Source: Polaribacter batillariae (GTDB taxonomy: Bacteria > Bacteroidota > Bacteroidia > Flavobacteriales > Flavobacteriaceae). From it: a stretch of DNA of 64,000 nt. Under the pieces are notes generated by a model, which was given only the letters and a program-made list of their open reading frames with translations, was not told where the DNA came from and searched no databases. Position 1 is the first letter of the stretch, and each line of letters begins with the position of its first letter. This document shows positions 46,833 to 55,320 of the stretch, piece after piece. The stretch covers positions 744,001 to 808,000 of the forward strand of contig NZ_CP071795.1 of assembly GCF_017498485.1 (NCBI RefSeq), given 5' to 3'. Both the position numbers and the translations under genes were made by a program.

Positions 46833-46840
46833 TATTTTTG
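46833..46840 (+). promoter_or_regulatory. -7 box directly ahead of the AAA ATPase start
   Basis: TATTTTTG fits TAnnTTTG and ends 4 nt before the ATG at 46845, the same layout as at 9276 and 20563. The upstream in-frame start at 46776 would lie before the promoter. Confidence 0.55.
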
Positions 46841-46844
46841 TAAA

Positions 46845-47387
46845 ATGCAACAAAAAATTGTGCTTATTGGAGGGCCTAGTACTGGCAAAACAACCGTACT
46901 TAACAACCTTATTTCTAGAGATTTTTTTTGTATGGAAGAAGTTTCTAGAGAAGTAATTCTTAAAGCCAAAGAAAAAGGCATAGACCAGCTCTTTTTAACA
47001 GAACCGCTTCTTTTTAGCACAATGTTGTTAGAAGGTAGAGAACAACAATACAAAATTGCAAATAAAACAAACCACAAACTCGTTTTTTTCGATAGAGGAC
47101 TTCCAGATATTTATGCCTATATGAATTATTTTAAAACTTCGTATCCAGCTGTTTTTTTAGAAAAAAGCAAACAATATAAATACGACGCTATTTTTCATTT
47201 TTCTCCATGGAAGCAAATTCACACAACAGATAACGAACGTTACGAAACTTTCGAACAAGCTGTAACTATAGACCAATTTTTAGTAGATGCTTACAAAAAA
47301 TTAGGTTATACAATTACAAATGTACCTTTTGGAAAGGTAGAAGAAAGAACAAATTTTATTTTAAATTCGCTTTCTTGCGATTTATGA
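46845..47387 (+). CDS. AAA-type ATP-binding protein (NadR-like kinase fold)
   Basis: 180 residues from the ATG at 46845, chosen because the -7 box lies just upstream and the glycine-rich loop GPSTGKTT then falls at residues 10-17. Other features: LVFFDRGLPDIYAYMNYF (Walker B-like) and PWKQIHTTDNERYETFEQA. It belongs to the AAA_28/NadR ribosylnicotinamide-kinase-like group; actual substrate unknown. Its stop overlaps the recQ start as ATGA, giving translational coupling. Confidence 0.8.
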   Translation: MQQKIVLIGGPSTGKTTVLNNLISRDFFCMEEVSREVILKAKEKGIDQLFLTEPLLFSTMLLEGREQQYKIANKTNHKLVFFDRGLPDIYAYMNYFKTSYPAVFLEKSKQYKYDAIFHFSPWKQIHTTDNERYETFEQAVTIDQFLVDAYKKLGYTITNVPFGKVEERTNFILNSLSCDL

Positions 47388-49273
47388 TTTCTCCTGAAAA
47401 AATACTCGCCCAATATTGGGGTTTTTCGCAATTTAGAACGCCTCAAAAAGAAATTATTACTGCTGTTTTAGAGGAAAAAGACGTTATAACATTACTACCA
47501 ACTGGTGGCGGAAAATCATTATGTTTTCAAATACCTGGCTTAGTAAAAGAAGGAACTTGCTTGGTAATTTCACCTTTAATTGCCTTAATGCAAGATCAAG
47601 TAGAAAATCTTAAAAAGCTACATATAAAAGCGGTTACAATTCCTTCTGGAACTAGCCCAGATGAAATAATTACGCTTTTCGATACCATAAAATTCGGAAA
47701 CGTAAAATTTCTATACATTTCTCCAGAAAGATTACAGTCTCCCTTAATTCAGCAAAAATTAACGGAAGTAAATTTAAATTTGGTTGCTATTGACGAAGCA
47801 CATTGTATTTCGGAATGGGGTTATGACTTTAGGCCTTCGTATAGAAACATTAAAATTTTAAAAAATCTTAATGCAAGGGTTCCTTTTATTGCATTAACAG
47901 CAACCGCAAATAAGAGAGTTCTTAAAGATATTGAAGAAAATTTAGAGCTAAAAAGTCCAAAAATATTCCGAAAATCTTTTTCTCGAAAAAATTTGGCTTA
48001 TCAAGTTTTTAAAATTGAAGATAAATTACAACGCTTGTTACAAATTTTTACAAAAACGAAAACACCAGCAATTGTTTATGTAAATTCAAGAAAAAAAACA
48101 GAAGAAATTGCCAATTTCTTAAATGCAAATGGTTTTAGAAGTGGTTTTTATCACGCTGGCTTATCTAAAATTAACAAGCAGATTTCTTTTGACAATTGGA
48201 TGACAGAAAAAACACCTATAATGGTGGCTACAAATGCATTTGGAATGGGAATAGATAAGCCAAATGTGGGGCTCGTAATACATTATAATTTGCCTTTTAG
48301 TCTAGAAAATTATGTACAAGAAACAGGCAGAGCTGGTAGAAATAACAAAAAATCGTTTGCAGCACTTTTTTATAACGAGCACGATATTTTAATGTTTAAA
48401 GAACAACTGCAAAAATCGTTGCCAACAATTTTAGAAATTAAAGAAATTCATAAAAAACTATACCAATATTTTAGAATTGCAAATGGCGAAATTGCAGAAA
48501 CTTCTTTTGACTTTAATATCTTAGAATTTTCTAAAAAATATAATTTTTCTGTCTTAAAAACAGATGCCGTTCTTAAAATAATTTCTAATTACGGGATTAT
48601 AGAAATAACCGATAATTACAATAAAAAATCTACTTTAAAGTTTATTACCCATCATTCTGCCATTCTAAAATTCGGAGAAAAAAACAAGTCTCTTAGCAAC
48701 TTTATTAGCGTTTTATTAAGAACTTATGGTGGTCTCTTCGATAATGAAATTAAAATCGACGAATTTTTTATTGCCAAAAAGGCAGGCATTACTTCAAAAA
48801 AAGTAATCGAAAATTTAGAGATATTGCAAGAACTAGAATTTTTAGAGTACATTCCTGTACAAGCTGCTGCTTCGTTACTATTTTTAGTTCCTAGAGAAGA
48901 CGATAAAACCATTAATCGTTTTGCGAAAAACATCCAACAGTTTTTATATCAAAAAAATAAAAAAGCGGCAGATTTACTCCGTTTTATAAAAAACGATGCC
49001 CTTTGTAGAAGCATTCAACTTCTTTCTTATTTCGATGAGCATACAGCAGAAAAATGTGGCATTTGCGATGTTTGCTTATTAGAAAGAAAAAGTATAAAAG
49101 AAAACCTTTCAGAAAAAATAATTGCCCTTTTAAAGGTTGAAAAAATGCTAACTTCAAAAGAAATTAGCGATTCTTTACATAGTAACGAGAAAGACATTTT
49201 AATACATTTGCGAAACCTTTTGGCTTTAGACAAGATATTTTTAAATCATCAAAATAAATTTCAAAATAAATAA
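47384..49273 (+). CDS. RecQ family ATP-dependent DNA helicase
   Basis: 629 residues starting at ATG 47384, which overlaps the upstream TGA (ATGA); the TTG at 47375 is a less likely start. Q motif QFRTPQKEII, Walker A LLPTGGGKSLCFQ, DEAH box AIDEAHCISEWGYDFRPSY, motif VI QETGRAGR, and the C-terminal zinc set EKCGICDVC. It has a winged helix after the zinc region but no obvious HRDC domain, so it is shorter than E. coli RecQ by a domain, as in many Bacteroidota RecQ paralogues. Role: DNA repair and recombination. Confidence 0.92.
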   Translation: MISPEKILAQYWGFSQFRTPQKEIITAVLEEKDVITLLPTGGGKSLCFQIPGLVKEGTCLVISPLIALMQDQVENLKKLHIKAVTIPSGTSPDEIITLFDTIKFGNVKFLYISPERLQSPLIQQKLTEVNLNLVAIDEAHCISEWGYDFRPSYRNIKILKNLNARVPFIALTATANKRVLKDIEENLELKSPKIFRKSFSRKNLAYQVFKIEDKLQRLLQIFTKTKTPAIVYVNSRKKTEEIANFLNANGFRSGFYHAGLSKINKQISFDNWMTEKTPIMVATNAFGMGIDKPNVGLVIHYNLPFSLENYVQETGRAGRNNKKSFAALFYNEHDILMFKEQLQKSLPTILEIKEIHKKLYQYFRIANGEIAETSFDFNILEFSKKYNFSVLKTDAVLKIISNYGIIEITDNYNKKSTLKFITHHSAILKFGEKNKSLSNFISVLLRTYGGLFDNEIKIDEFFIAKKAGITSKKVIENLEILQELEFLEYIPVQAAASLLFLVPREDDKTINRFAKNIQQFLYQKNKKAADLLRFIKNDALCRSIQLLSYFDEHTAEKCGICDVCLLERKSIKENLSEKIIALLKVEKMLTSKEISDSLHSNEKDILIHLRNLLALDKIFLNHQNKFQNK

Positions 49274-49274
49274 A

Positions 49275-50219
49275 ATGAGAGAGATACGCATCGTTTTTAT
49301 GGGAACCCCAGATTTTGCAGTAACCATTCTTAAAAATTTGGTTGAGAAAAATTACACCATTGTTGGGGTTATTACAGCTCCAGACAAACCCGCAGGCAGA
49401 GGAAGAAAATTAAATGAATCTGCAGTTAAAAAGTATGCAAAATCTCAAAATTTAACCATTTTACAACCTACAAATCTTAAAAATGAAGCTTTTACACAAA
49501 AATTAAAAGATTTAAATGCCAATTTACAAATTGTAGTTGCTTTTAGAATGTTACCAAAATCTGTTTGGCAAATGCCAGCATATGGTACTTTTAATTTGCA
49601 TGCCTCTTTATTACCAGAATATAGAGGGGCTGCTCCTATACATTGGGCCATTGTTAATGGAGAAACCAAAACTGGAGTGACGACTTTTTTTATTGATGAT
49701 AAAATTGATACTGGAGAAATTATTTTACAAGAAAAAATGGCGATTGCCAAAGACGAAACCGTTGGTAGTTTGCACGACAAATTAATGTATTTAGGTGCAA
49801 ATTTGGTAATAAAAACTGTAGAACTCATAAAAAAAGGAGCTGTTAAAACGATAAAACAACCAAATTTAGAAGAAAAATTGGCTCCAAAATTAAACCCCGA
49901 GAATTGTAGAATCGATTGGAATGATTCTTTAGACAACATTTACAATAAAATTCGCGGTTTAAATCCATTTCCGGCAGCTTGGACAATAATACGTAGTCAT
50001 AACGAAGAAATTTCTGCAAAGATTTATGGAGTTCAAAAAGAAGAAGAAAACCATAATTTTGAGTTTGGAAACATTATAAGTTCTAAAAAAGAGCTGAAAG
50101 TTGCAGTGGACAAAGGATACATTATTATAGACGAAATTAAACTTTCTGGAAAGAAAAAAATGGATGCAAAAAGTTTGCTAAATGGCTTTCATTTTTACCC
50201 AGACGCAAAAATGATGTAA
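49275..50219 (+). CDS. fmt: Methionyl-tRNA formyltransferase
   Basis: 314 residues. N-terminal formyl-transferase domain with catalytic NLHASLLPEYRGAAPIHWAI and the THF-binding VITAPDKPAGRGRKL, followed by DDKIDTGEIILQ and the C-terminal OB-like domain (NPFPAAWTI). Transfers a formyl group from 10-formyl-THF to initiator Met-tRNA. It starts 1 nt after the recQ stop and so is in the same operon. Confidence 0.96.
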   Translation: MREIRIVFMGTPDFAVTILKNLVEKNYTIVGVITAPDKPAGRGRKLNESAVKKYAKSQNLTILQPTNLKNEAFTQKLKDLNANLQIVVAFRMLPKSVWQMPAYGTFNLHASLLPEYRGAAPIHWAIVNGETKTGVTTFFIDDKIDTGEIILQEKMAIAKDETVGSLHDKLMYLGANLVIKTVELIKKGAVKTIKQPNLEEKLAPKLNPENCRIDWNDSLDNIYNKIRGLNPFPAAWTIIRSHNEEISAKIYGVQKEEENHNFEFGNIISSKKELKVAVDKGYIIIDEIKLSGKKKMDAKSLLNGFHFYPDAKMM

Positions 50220-50324
50220 AGCCTTTATTCGTGCGGTTTTTAGAGTTTTTGTAATTACAACACTTGCTTTATTAACAATTTATATACTTTTATTAACAAA
50301 AAGGCACTTTTTTAGGGGGCGAAT

Positions 50325-50354
50325 TTGCGTAAGCCCACAATCCGTCTATATTTG
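50325..50354 (+). promoter_or_regulatory. Promoter of HU gene
   Basis: TTG at 50325-50327, 19 bp spacer, TATATTTG at 50347-50354. This fits the Bacteroidota consensus very well, as expected for an abundant protein; the start codon is 57 nt further on. Confidence 0.8.
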
Positions 50355-50411
50355 TTAAGCTTTTAAGCAAAAAAACTATTTTATTCAATTAATTTTAAAA
50401 ATCAATTTATT

Positions 50412-50684
50412 ATGAACAAATCAGATTTAATCGATGCAATGGCTGCAGATGCAGGAATTTCTAAAGTAGCAGCTAAAGCAGCTTTAGAGTCTTTTACAAG
50501 CAACGTAACTTCTTCTTTAAAAAAAGGTGAAAAAGTTGCTTTAGTAGGATTTGGAACTTTTTCGGTATCTAACAGAGCTGCAAGAAGTGGAAGAAATCCA
50601 CAAACTGGAAAAACGATTCAAATTGCTGCTAAAAATGTAGCTAAATTTAAAGCTGGAGCAGGATTAAGCGATGCTGTAAACTAA
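50412..50684 (+). CDS. HU family DNA-binding protein
   Basis: 90 residues, standard HU length: [40 protein letters not shown] (the beta-arm with the RNP-like motif) and the C-terminal [13 protein letters not shown] nucleoid-bending protein with its own strong promoter and terminator. Confidence 0.95.
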   Translation: MNKSDLIDAMAADAGISKVAAKAALESFTSNVTSSLKKGEKVALVGFGTFSVSNRAARSGRNPQTGKTIQIAAKNVAKFKAGAGLSDAVN

Positions 50685-50712
50685 ATCATTACAGTTTTAA
50701 ATAAAATAAAAG

Positions 50713-50737
50713 CTCTCTTTTTTAAGAGAGTTTTTTT
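50713..50737 (+). terminator. Terminator of HU gene
   Basis: Stem CTCTCTT / AAGAGAG with a four-T loop and a seven-T tail. Confidence 0.8.
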
Positions 50738-50777
50738 GTTTTATATTTTTTCTTACCTTACAATTTAAATTCGATGA

Positions 50778-51335
50778 ATGAAAGAAGCAAATTTACAAAA
50801 GGGAAAACTGCTAGTTGCGGAACCTGCTATTTTAAACGATAGTTCTTTTAATAGAGCCATTATTTTATTAACAGAGCATACAGAAAATAACACTGTAGGC
50901 TTTATTTTAAATAAACCTTTAGAATATACTGTAAACGATTTGGTGCCAGATGTTCGTTGCCGTTTTCATGTGTATGAAGGTGGCCCTGTAGAACAAGACA
51001 ATTTGTATTTTGTACATAAAATTCCGGAGTTGTTAGATGGTAGTTTAGAGGTTGCCAACGGTATTTTTTGGGGCGGTAATTTTAGGCAACTTAAAAAATT
51101 ATTAAATGAAGGTTTGCTAGAAGAAAGTGATATTCGCTTTTTTTTGGGTTATACTGGATGGAGTAAAAATCAATTAGAAAATGAAATTAAAGAAAACTCT
51201 TGGTTTGTTTCTGAAAATGATTTCGAAAACATTTTTACATTAAATGAAGAAGACCTTTGGAAAAATAAACTGCTTCAAAAAGGTGGAAACTACAAGTTAT
51301 GGGCAAATGCTCCTAAAGATTTTAATTTAAATTAA
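50778..51335 (+). CDS. YqgE/AlgH family protein
   Basis: 185 residues of the YqgE/AlgH (DUF179) fold: KGKLLVAEPAILNDSSFNRAIILLTEH, GFILNKPL, VYEGGPVEQDNL and FLGYTGWSKNQLENEI. The family has no settled activity. ATG at 50778 is in frame; an ATG at 50774 is not. The 182 nt after it up to the next gene hold no coding sequence I can support. Confidence 0.92.
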   Translation: MKEANLQKGKLLVAEPAILNDSSFNRAIILLTEHTENNTVGFILNKPLEYTVNDLVPDVRCRFHVYEGGPVEQDNLYFVHKIPELLDGSLEVANGIFWGGNFRQLKKLLNEGLLEESDIRFFLGYTGWSKNQLENEIKENSWFVSENDFENIFTLNEEDLWKNKLLQKGGNYKLWANAPKDFNLN

Positions 51336-51517
51336 TTGTTATTTTCTTTTACTTTACAGGATTAAATGAGCTTGTTAGAGATTGAAGCATTTGTTTGAAC
51401 TTTTTTATTTGCCCTAAAATGCTAATAAAAAGTGAGTGCCTTTCGACTTCGCTTAAGATAAACCTCCCAAGCCCAACTTTACTGCAAATGCTTTTGGCAG
51501 AAAGGACCACCCAAAAA

Positions 51518-52351
51518 TTATTTTCCGGTAATTTGCAGCACTTTTAAATTATTGTTTAACTTTTCGCCAAACTCAGTGGTAAACGATTTTTTCTTATAAT
51601 GGGTTACTGGTTGAATTCCCATGATTGTATTGGTTACAAATACTTCGTTTGCTTTTTGAATTTCGAATGGAGAAATTACAGTTTCTTCTAGGGTAAATTC
51701 TTTATTTTTTTTAATCATATCAATTACTTTACCCCTTATAACTCCTTTAATACAACCTTCTGTTAAAGCTGGTGTTTTAACGACATTGCCTTTTATTATA
51801 AAAATATTTCCATTGGCAACCTCTACAACCCCTTTTTTTTCGTTGAGCAAAATACAATTGTCTAAATCGTTTTCATTGGCAAAAATACTTGCCAACGTAT
51901 TTAGCATTCTATTATTGGTTTTTACGGTCGATAAAAGTCCGGAATAATTATAAAAATCTTTAAAAACATCGATTTTATAAGGTTTCTTTGTTTTGTAATT
52001 GTTTGGAGAAACTTCTATTAAATAATCGATTTTATGGGTTGTTGGCGTGTACAAACCTCCATCTTTTCTATAAACATTTAAGCGAGCTCTAAACGAAGAA
52101 GCTTCTTTTTGAACAGCCACTGTTTTTAAAATTTCTTGTTCTAGAAATTCTAAAGTAAATTCCATCGGAATTTTCATACGTAGCATTCTCATAGAAGCCA
52201 TTAACCTAAAGTAATGATCTTCCCAAAAAACAACTTTTTTGTTTGCTATTTTAATGGTTTCAAAAATTCCATCTCCATATTTAAATCCTCTATTATTTGT
52301 AGATAAATGTACGTTTTCTTTAAAAAGTAATTCGCCGTTAAAATTAATCAT
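51518..52351 (-). CDS. Class IV PLP-dependent aminotransferase
   Basis: 277 residues. Fold type IV features: RGFKYGDGIFETIKI at the start, the PLP lysine near NNRMLNTLASIFANENDLDNCILLNEKKGVVEVANGNIFIIKG region and the EVFVTNTIMGIQPVTHY end. This family includes 4-amino-4-deoxychorismate lyase (PabC) and branched-chain/D-amino-acid transaminases; length and the T-N-T/S-x-M-G end suggest the PabC/IlvE-like group, but I cannot assign the substrate. Between it and the next gene is a terminator for that gene. Confidence 0.82.
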   Translation of the reverse strand: MINFNGELLFKENVHLSTNNRGFKYGDGIFETIKIANKKVVFWEDHYFRLMASMRMLRMKIPMEFTLEFLEQEILKTVAVQKEASSFRARLNVYRKDGGLYTPTTHKIDYLIEVSPNNYKTKKPYKIDVFKDFYNYSGLLSTVKTNNRMLNTLASIFANENDLDNCILLNEKKGVVEVANGNIFIIKGNVVKTPALTEGCIKGVIRGKVIDMIKKNKEFTLEETVISPFEIQKANEVFVTNTIMGIQPVTHYKKKSFTTEFGEKLNNNLKVLQITGK

Positions 52352-52405
52352 TGGTAGTTTTTTACAGAGATGCGAAATTACTATAATTTCGATAATTTTT
52401 TACAT

Positions 52406-52438
52406 AAAAAAACCAGCAATTCTGCTGGTTTTTTTTTT
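52406..52438 (-). terminator. Terminator of the START-like gene
   Basis: Perfect 13-bp stem AAAAAAACCAGCA / TGCTGGTTTTTTT with loop ATTC, positioned after the minus-strand gene's stop and giving a U tail on that strand. Confidence 0.8.
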
Positions 52439-52456
52439 AATATTTTTAAAAGTTTT

Positions 52457-52840
52457 TTAAGCTCCTATGGTATGTTTTAATTCCTCGATTTGATTTTCCC
52501 AAAGTTTTTTTGCTTCTTCTATCTCATCTTTATCATCTGCAAAATCGGTGACAATTATAGAAACATCTTTGGTTAGTGGATCTACTTGTATCTTTAGCTC
52601 AAAAAAACTTTCGTCGCCTTCACTTTCTAACCATTTCCAACGAATTCTTTCGTCTGTTTTTTTAGAGATTAATGTTGCTTCTTCTTTAACTCCATCCCAA
52701 ATAAAGCTAAATATTTTACCTCTAGAATTTACTTTATCTGCAAACCATTCTTGTAAATTAGATGGCGAAGATATATACTGATATAGCATGTTTGGTGAGG
52801 CATGAATTGGGATTTCTAATTCGAATTTTACTTTTTCCAT
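52457..52840 (-). CDS. START-like domain protein (AHSA1/SRPBCC)
   Basis: 127 residues with an SRPBCC-type helix-grip fold: LEIPIHASPNMLYQYISSPSNLQEWFADKV, RWKWLESEGDESFFELKI and the final helix AKKLWENQIEELKH. Such proteins bind hydrophobic ligands; this short Bacteroidota form has no known role. Its neighbour on the other side is tRNA-Met. Confidence 0.85.
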   Translation of the reverse strand: MEKVKFELEIPIHASPNMLYQYISSPSNLQEWFADKVNSRGKIFSFIWDGVKEEATLISKKTDERIRWKWLESEGDESFFELKIQVDPLTKDVSIIVTDFADDKDEIEEAKKLWENQIEELKHTIGA

Positions 52841-52904
52841 TATTGATTTTCTTAGGTTGACAAGATAGGTAATAATTCTATTTAAAAAAAATTAAAAACA
52901 CCTC

Positions 52905-52934
52905 TTGCTTATCTACAAAATTCAATTATATTTG
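52905..52934 (+). promoter_or_regulatory. Promoter of tRNA-Met
   Basis: TTG at 52905-52907, 19 bp spacer, TATATTTG at 52927-52934, identical in form to the HU promoter; the tRNA starts 16 nt later. Confidence 0.8.
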
Positions 52935-52950
52935 CACCCTCGATAAATTA

Positions 52951-53024
52951 GGCGAGGTAGCTCAGTTGGTTAGAGCGCAGGATTCATAACCCTGAGGTCG
53001 GCAGTTCAAATCTGCTCCTCGCTA
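52951..53024 (+). tRNA. tRNA-Met (anticodon CAT, elongator type)
   Basis: 74 nt: acceptor GGCGAGG / CCTCGCT (first pair G-T), anticodon loop TTCATAA, T-arm GTTCAAATC. The stem lacks the three G-C pairs of initiator tRNA. No encoded CCA. A CAT anticodon can also belong to tRNA-Ile(k2C); Met is more likely. Confidence 0.9.
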
Positions 53025-53045
53025 CAAAGTGATAAAGTCAATGAT

Positions 53046-53070
53046 AATGCGTCTTCGGACGCATTTTTTT
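53046..53070 (+). terminator. Terminator after tRNA-Met
   Basis: Stem AATGCGTC / GACGCATT with the stable TTCG tetraloop and a T tail. Confidence 0.85.
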
Positions 53071-53220
53071 ATGACTAAAATTAATGATATATTGCGAATG
53101 CAGTACTCTAAACGGTACTCTGGAAAAACCTTGAGATTGAAGTATTCAGAACCTAAAATATACCCAAAGATTTTAACATCAAAACCATCTTCATCTTTTA
53201 CTCAAAAAAAGAAAACCTAG
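53071..53220 (+). pseudogene. Possible integrase N-terminal stub cut by IS30
   Basis: A frame beginning MTKINDILR and containing LRLKYSEPKIYPK, a start I associate (from memory) with tyrosine recombinases of tRNA-borne Bacteroidota elements. It runs into the left end of the IS30 element; beyond the IS the frame closes after a few codons, so the catalytic domain is absent. Position next to tRNA-Met fits an integrated element. Weak evidence. Confidence 0.35.
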
Positions 53221-53251
53221 ATTCAAATGCTAGTGCAAGTTTTTGATAGGA

Positions 53252-53282
53252 TTTTCCTACGGGTTTTACCCCGTTAGGAAAA
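53252..53282 (+). repeat. Hairpin in the 5' end of IS30
   Basis: TTTTCCTACGGG (53252-53263) pairs with CCCGTTAGGAAAA (53270-53282) with one bulged base. It lies between the IS end and the transposase start and could block read-through transcription or translation from outside promoters, as described for several IS elements. Confidence 0.5.
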
Positions 53283-53309
53283 GTCCAAAAAAAGTCAAAG
53301 ATTTGTGAT

Positions 53310-54293
53310 ATGAACTACAAACAATTAACTTTCGAACAAAGGTACTCAATAGAATTAATGCTTAAGGCAAAAATTAGTAAAAAAGAGATTATTAAATCAC
53401 TTTGTATTAATGAAAGTACTTTTTATAGAGAATTGAAAAGGAACTCAAAACCTAGGACTTATAGTGCTAAACACGCACAAAAATTAGCTGATGAGCGTAA
53501 AAAAGAAGGCCATTATAAGACTATTTTTTCAACGGAAATGAAAAAAATAATCAAAGAAAAAATGATTAAATTTCAATGGTCTCCAGAACAGATAGTTGGT
53601 TGGTGTAAACTTAAAGCAATACAGATGGTCTCTCACGAGCGAATTTACCAATATGTTTGGCAAGATAAAAGACAAGGAGGATTGCTTTATAAAGAACTAC
53701 GAACAGGTCAAAAAAAATATAAAAAAAGGTATGGAAGTAAATCCAATAGAGGACAAATACCCGATAAAGTGTCTATAGAAAAACGTCCAAAAATTGTAGA
53801 ACTCAAAGAAAGAGTAGGTGATTTAGAATCTGATTTAATTATAGGAAAAGACCATAAAGGAGCTTTATTAACCATTGTAGATCGCTATTCTAGTTTTTTA
53901 TGGATTGAAAATGTGACAGGAAAAAAAGCAGATATGATTACAAAAATGACTATAAACACTTTAGCACCACATAAAAAATGGGTTCGAACAATTACCAATG
54001 ATAATGGAAAAGAGTTTGCAGGACATAAAAAAATAGCAGAAAAATTAAATTGTGATGTCTATTTTGCTCACCCTTATAGCTCTTGGGAACGTGGACTTAA
54101 CGAGTATACGAACAAACTTATCAGACAATATTTCCCAAAAAATGAACACTTGGATAATGTCAAACAAAAGGATATTTTTGAAACGGTAAACAAACTCAAT
54201 AATAGACCAAGAAAAAAGTTAGGATACAGAACCCCTAAAGAGGTTTTTTATCAATTTATTAACCAAAATCAAAAACTTGCACTTGGTACTTGA
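53310..54293 (+). CDS. IS30 family transposase
   Basis: 327 residues: N-terminal helix-turn-helix (LTFEQRYSIELMLKAKISKKEI), then the DDE core with Asp in ESDLIIGKDHKGALLTIVDRYS, Asp in TITNDNGKEFAGH and Glu in WERGLNEYTNKLIRQYFPK. Full length, no frame breaks. Confidence 0.93.
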   Translation: MNYKQLTFEQRYSIELMLKAKISKKEIIKSLCINESTFYRELKRNSKPRTYSAKHAQKLADERKKEGHYKTIFSTEMKKIIKEKMIKFQWSPEQIVGWCKLKAIQMVSHERIYQYVWQDKRQGGLLYKELRTGQKKYKKRYGSKSNRGQIPDKVSIEKRPKIVELKERVGDLESDLIIGKDHKGALLTIVDRYSSFLWIENVTGKKADMITKMTINTLAPHKKWVRTITNDNGKEFAGHKKIAEKLNCDVYFAHPYSSWERGLNEYTNKLIRQYFPKNEHLDNVKQKDIFETVNKLNNRPRKKLGYRTPKEVFYQFINQNQKLALGT

Positions 54294-54445
54294 ATCTACG
54301 GGTTATTATAAAGTTGACGACTGGTCAGACATTTTAAAATAATTCAGTATATTTATACTTTCTTTTTCATAGCAATTTATACCACCTCTTTACAATGTGG
54401 TTTTTTTACTCTTTTTTTTTAAAAAAACCACCAAAATATTTGCTT

Positions 54446-54470
54446 ATTAAACAAATGTTTAATATCTTTA
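54446..54470 (+). promoter_or_regulatory. Palindrome and -7-like box ahead of small gene pair
   Basis: ATTAAAC-AAAT-GTTTAAT at 54446-54463 is a palindrome ending on TATCTTTA (54463-54470), a near TAnnTTTG box, 24 nt before the ATG at 54495. Possibly the operator of the two small genes. A second structure, GTGGTTTTTTT (54397-54407) pairing with AAAAAAACCAC (54421-54431), lies just upstream. Confidence 0.4.
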
Positions 54471-54494
54471 CATTGTAATTAAAATCATACTATT

Positions 54495-54623
54495 ATGCAA
54501 GTAGAATTAACAGAATTAGAATGGGAATTAATAAGTACCATTCGAAACTACAAAAAAACCTATCCAAGGTCAAAGCAATTAGAAGTTTATATTGATACTT
54601 TGGTAGATGAATTAACAGATTAA
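54495..54623 (+). CDS. Small protein (42 aa), mobile-island type
   Basis: 42 residues (MQVELTELEWELISTIRNYK... ending LVDELTD), mostly helical and acidic. Not recognised as a named family. It is followed after 40 nt by a DUF5053 gene with a GC-rich hairpin (GCCACCC-GAAA-GGGTGGC, 54632-54649) between them, and both lie in the tRNA-Met island. Confidence 0.5.
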   Translation: MQVELTELEWELISTIRNYKKTYPRSKQLEVYIDTLVDELTD

Positions 54624-54663
54624 TAATCAATGCCACCCGAAAGGGTGGCTAAATTTTAGAAAT

Positions 54664-54906
54664 ATGGAAACAGTAAAACAGAAAGTAACAATGCAACAGA
54701 AACTATGGGATATTATAGTTGATGTAAAATGGGCGAGTATATCCACAAAGTATTTTGGCAAATCGAGAAGTTGGTTGAGCCAAAAAATGAATGGCAAAGA
54801 TGGAAATGGCTCTGATGTGGAATTTTCAGAAATCGAAAAAGAAACATTAAGAAATGGACTTTATGATTTAGCAGATAGAATTAGAAAGTGTGCTGACACA
54901 ATATAG
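54664..54906 (+). CDS. DUF5053 family small protein
   Basis: 80 residues. The core ISTKYFGKSRSWLSQKMNGKDGNG resembles a helix-turn-helix region, as in the DUF5053 family found in Bacteroidota mobile elements, and the end (LRNGLYDLADRIRKCADTI) is helical. Probably a small DNA-binding or phage-like protein. A terminator follows. Confidence 0.65.
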   Translation: METVKQKVTMQQKLWDIIVDVKWASISTKYFGKSRSWLSQKMNGKDGNGSDVEFSEIEKETLRNGLYDLADRIRKCADTI

Positions 54907-54941
54907 GCTCTCAAGTTCTACTTGATTTTAATTACAAAAAT

Positions 54942-54969
54942 CCTGCATTGAGCCGATGCAGGTTTTTTT
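54942..54969 (+). terminator. Terminator of DUF5053 gene
   Basis: Stem CCTGCAT / ATGCAGG with loop TGAGCCG and a seven-T tail. Confidence 0.8.
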
Positions 54970-55195
54970 ATTTAGAGATTAACAGAGTGATAATAACACC
55001 AATAGCAACCCCACTTGTTCCGTATATCAAACCGTTATTTTTGCGTTTAACCATTTTCTGAAGGTTTTGGTTGGTTTTTTGCAGTTGTAATTGTAACTGT
55101 TCTCTTTTAATTTTCTCCTTTTCTAAATCAGAGAATATTAAAAGATTATTCTTTATCAAATCCTGTAATAAAATGCTTTTTTGGTTAAAAGCCAC
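54968..55195 (-). CDS. Coiled-coil protein with C-terminal membrane helix
   Basis: 75 residues from GTG (55193-55195); the frame stays open further upstream but has no ATG. Heptad-rich coiled coil (LEKEKIKREQLQLQLQKTNQNLQKMVKRK) followed by a membrane helix YGTSGVAIGVIITLLISK. This layout is common in phage/ICE tail-anchored or lysis-associated small proteins, but I cannot name a family; it may be a truncated remnant. Confidence 0.45.
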   Translation of the reverse strand: MAFNQKSILLQDLIKNNLLIFSDLEKEKIKREQLQLQLQKTNQNLQKMVKRKNNGLIYGTSGVAIGVIITLLISK

Positions 55196-55320
55196 CTTTA
55201 CGGAATCACATTTGCGACTTTCTTTTACAATAGATTTTAAAACCTTAGCACAGAGAGGAAACTTGAATAAATTAGCTTAAAACTTGCATCAAATTTATTA
55301 AATCGTCTAACCGTTATGTT

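Larger units (their letters stand above)
53220..54296 (+). mobile_element. IS30-family insertion sequence
   Basis: About 1077 bp. Left end GATTCAAATGCTAGTGCAAG and right end, read inward, GATTCAAGTACCAAGTGCAA form imperfect inverted repeats followed on both sides by the shared stretch GTTTTTGAT. The element is flanked by TA on both sides (53218-53219, 54297-54298), compatible with the short duplications of IS30 elements. It encodes one intact transposase. Confidence 0.85.

Noticed and set aside
52951-53024. Initiator tRNA-fMet
   Set aside because: The anticodon stem lacks the three consecutive G-C pairs typical of initiator tRNA, and the first pair is G-T but not a C-A type mismatch.
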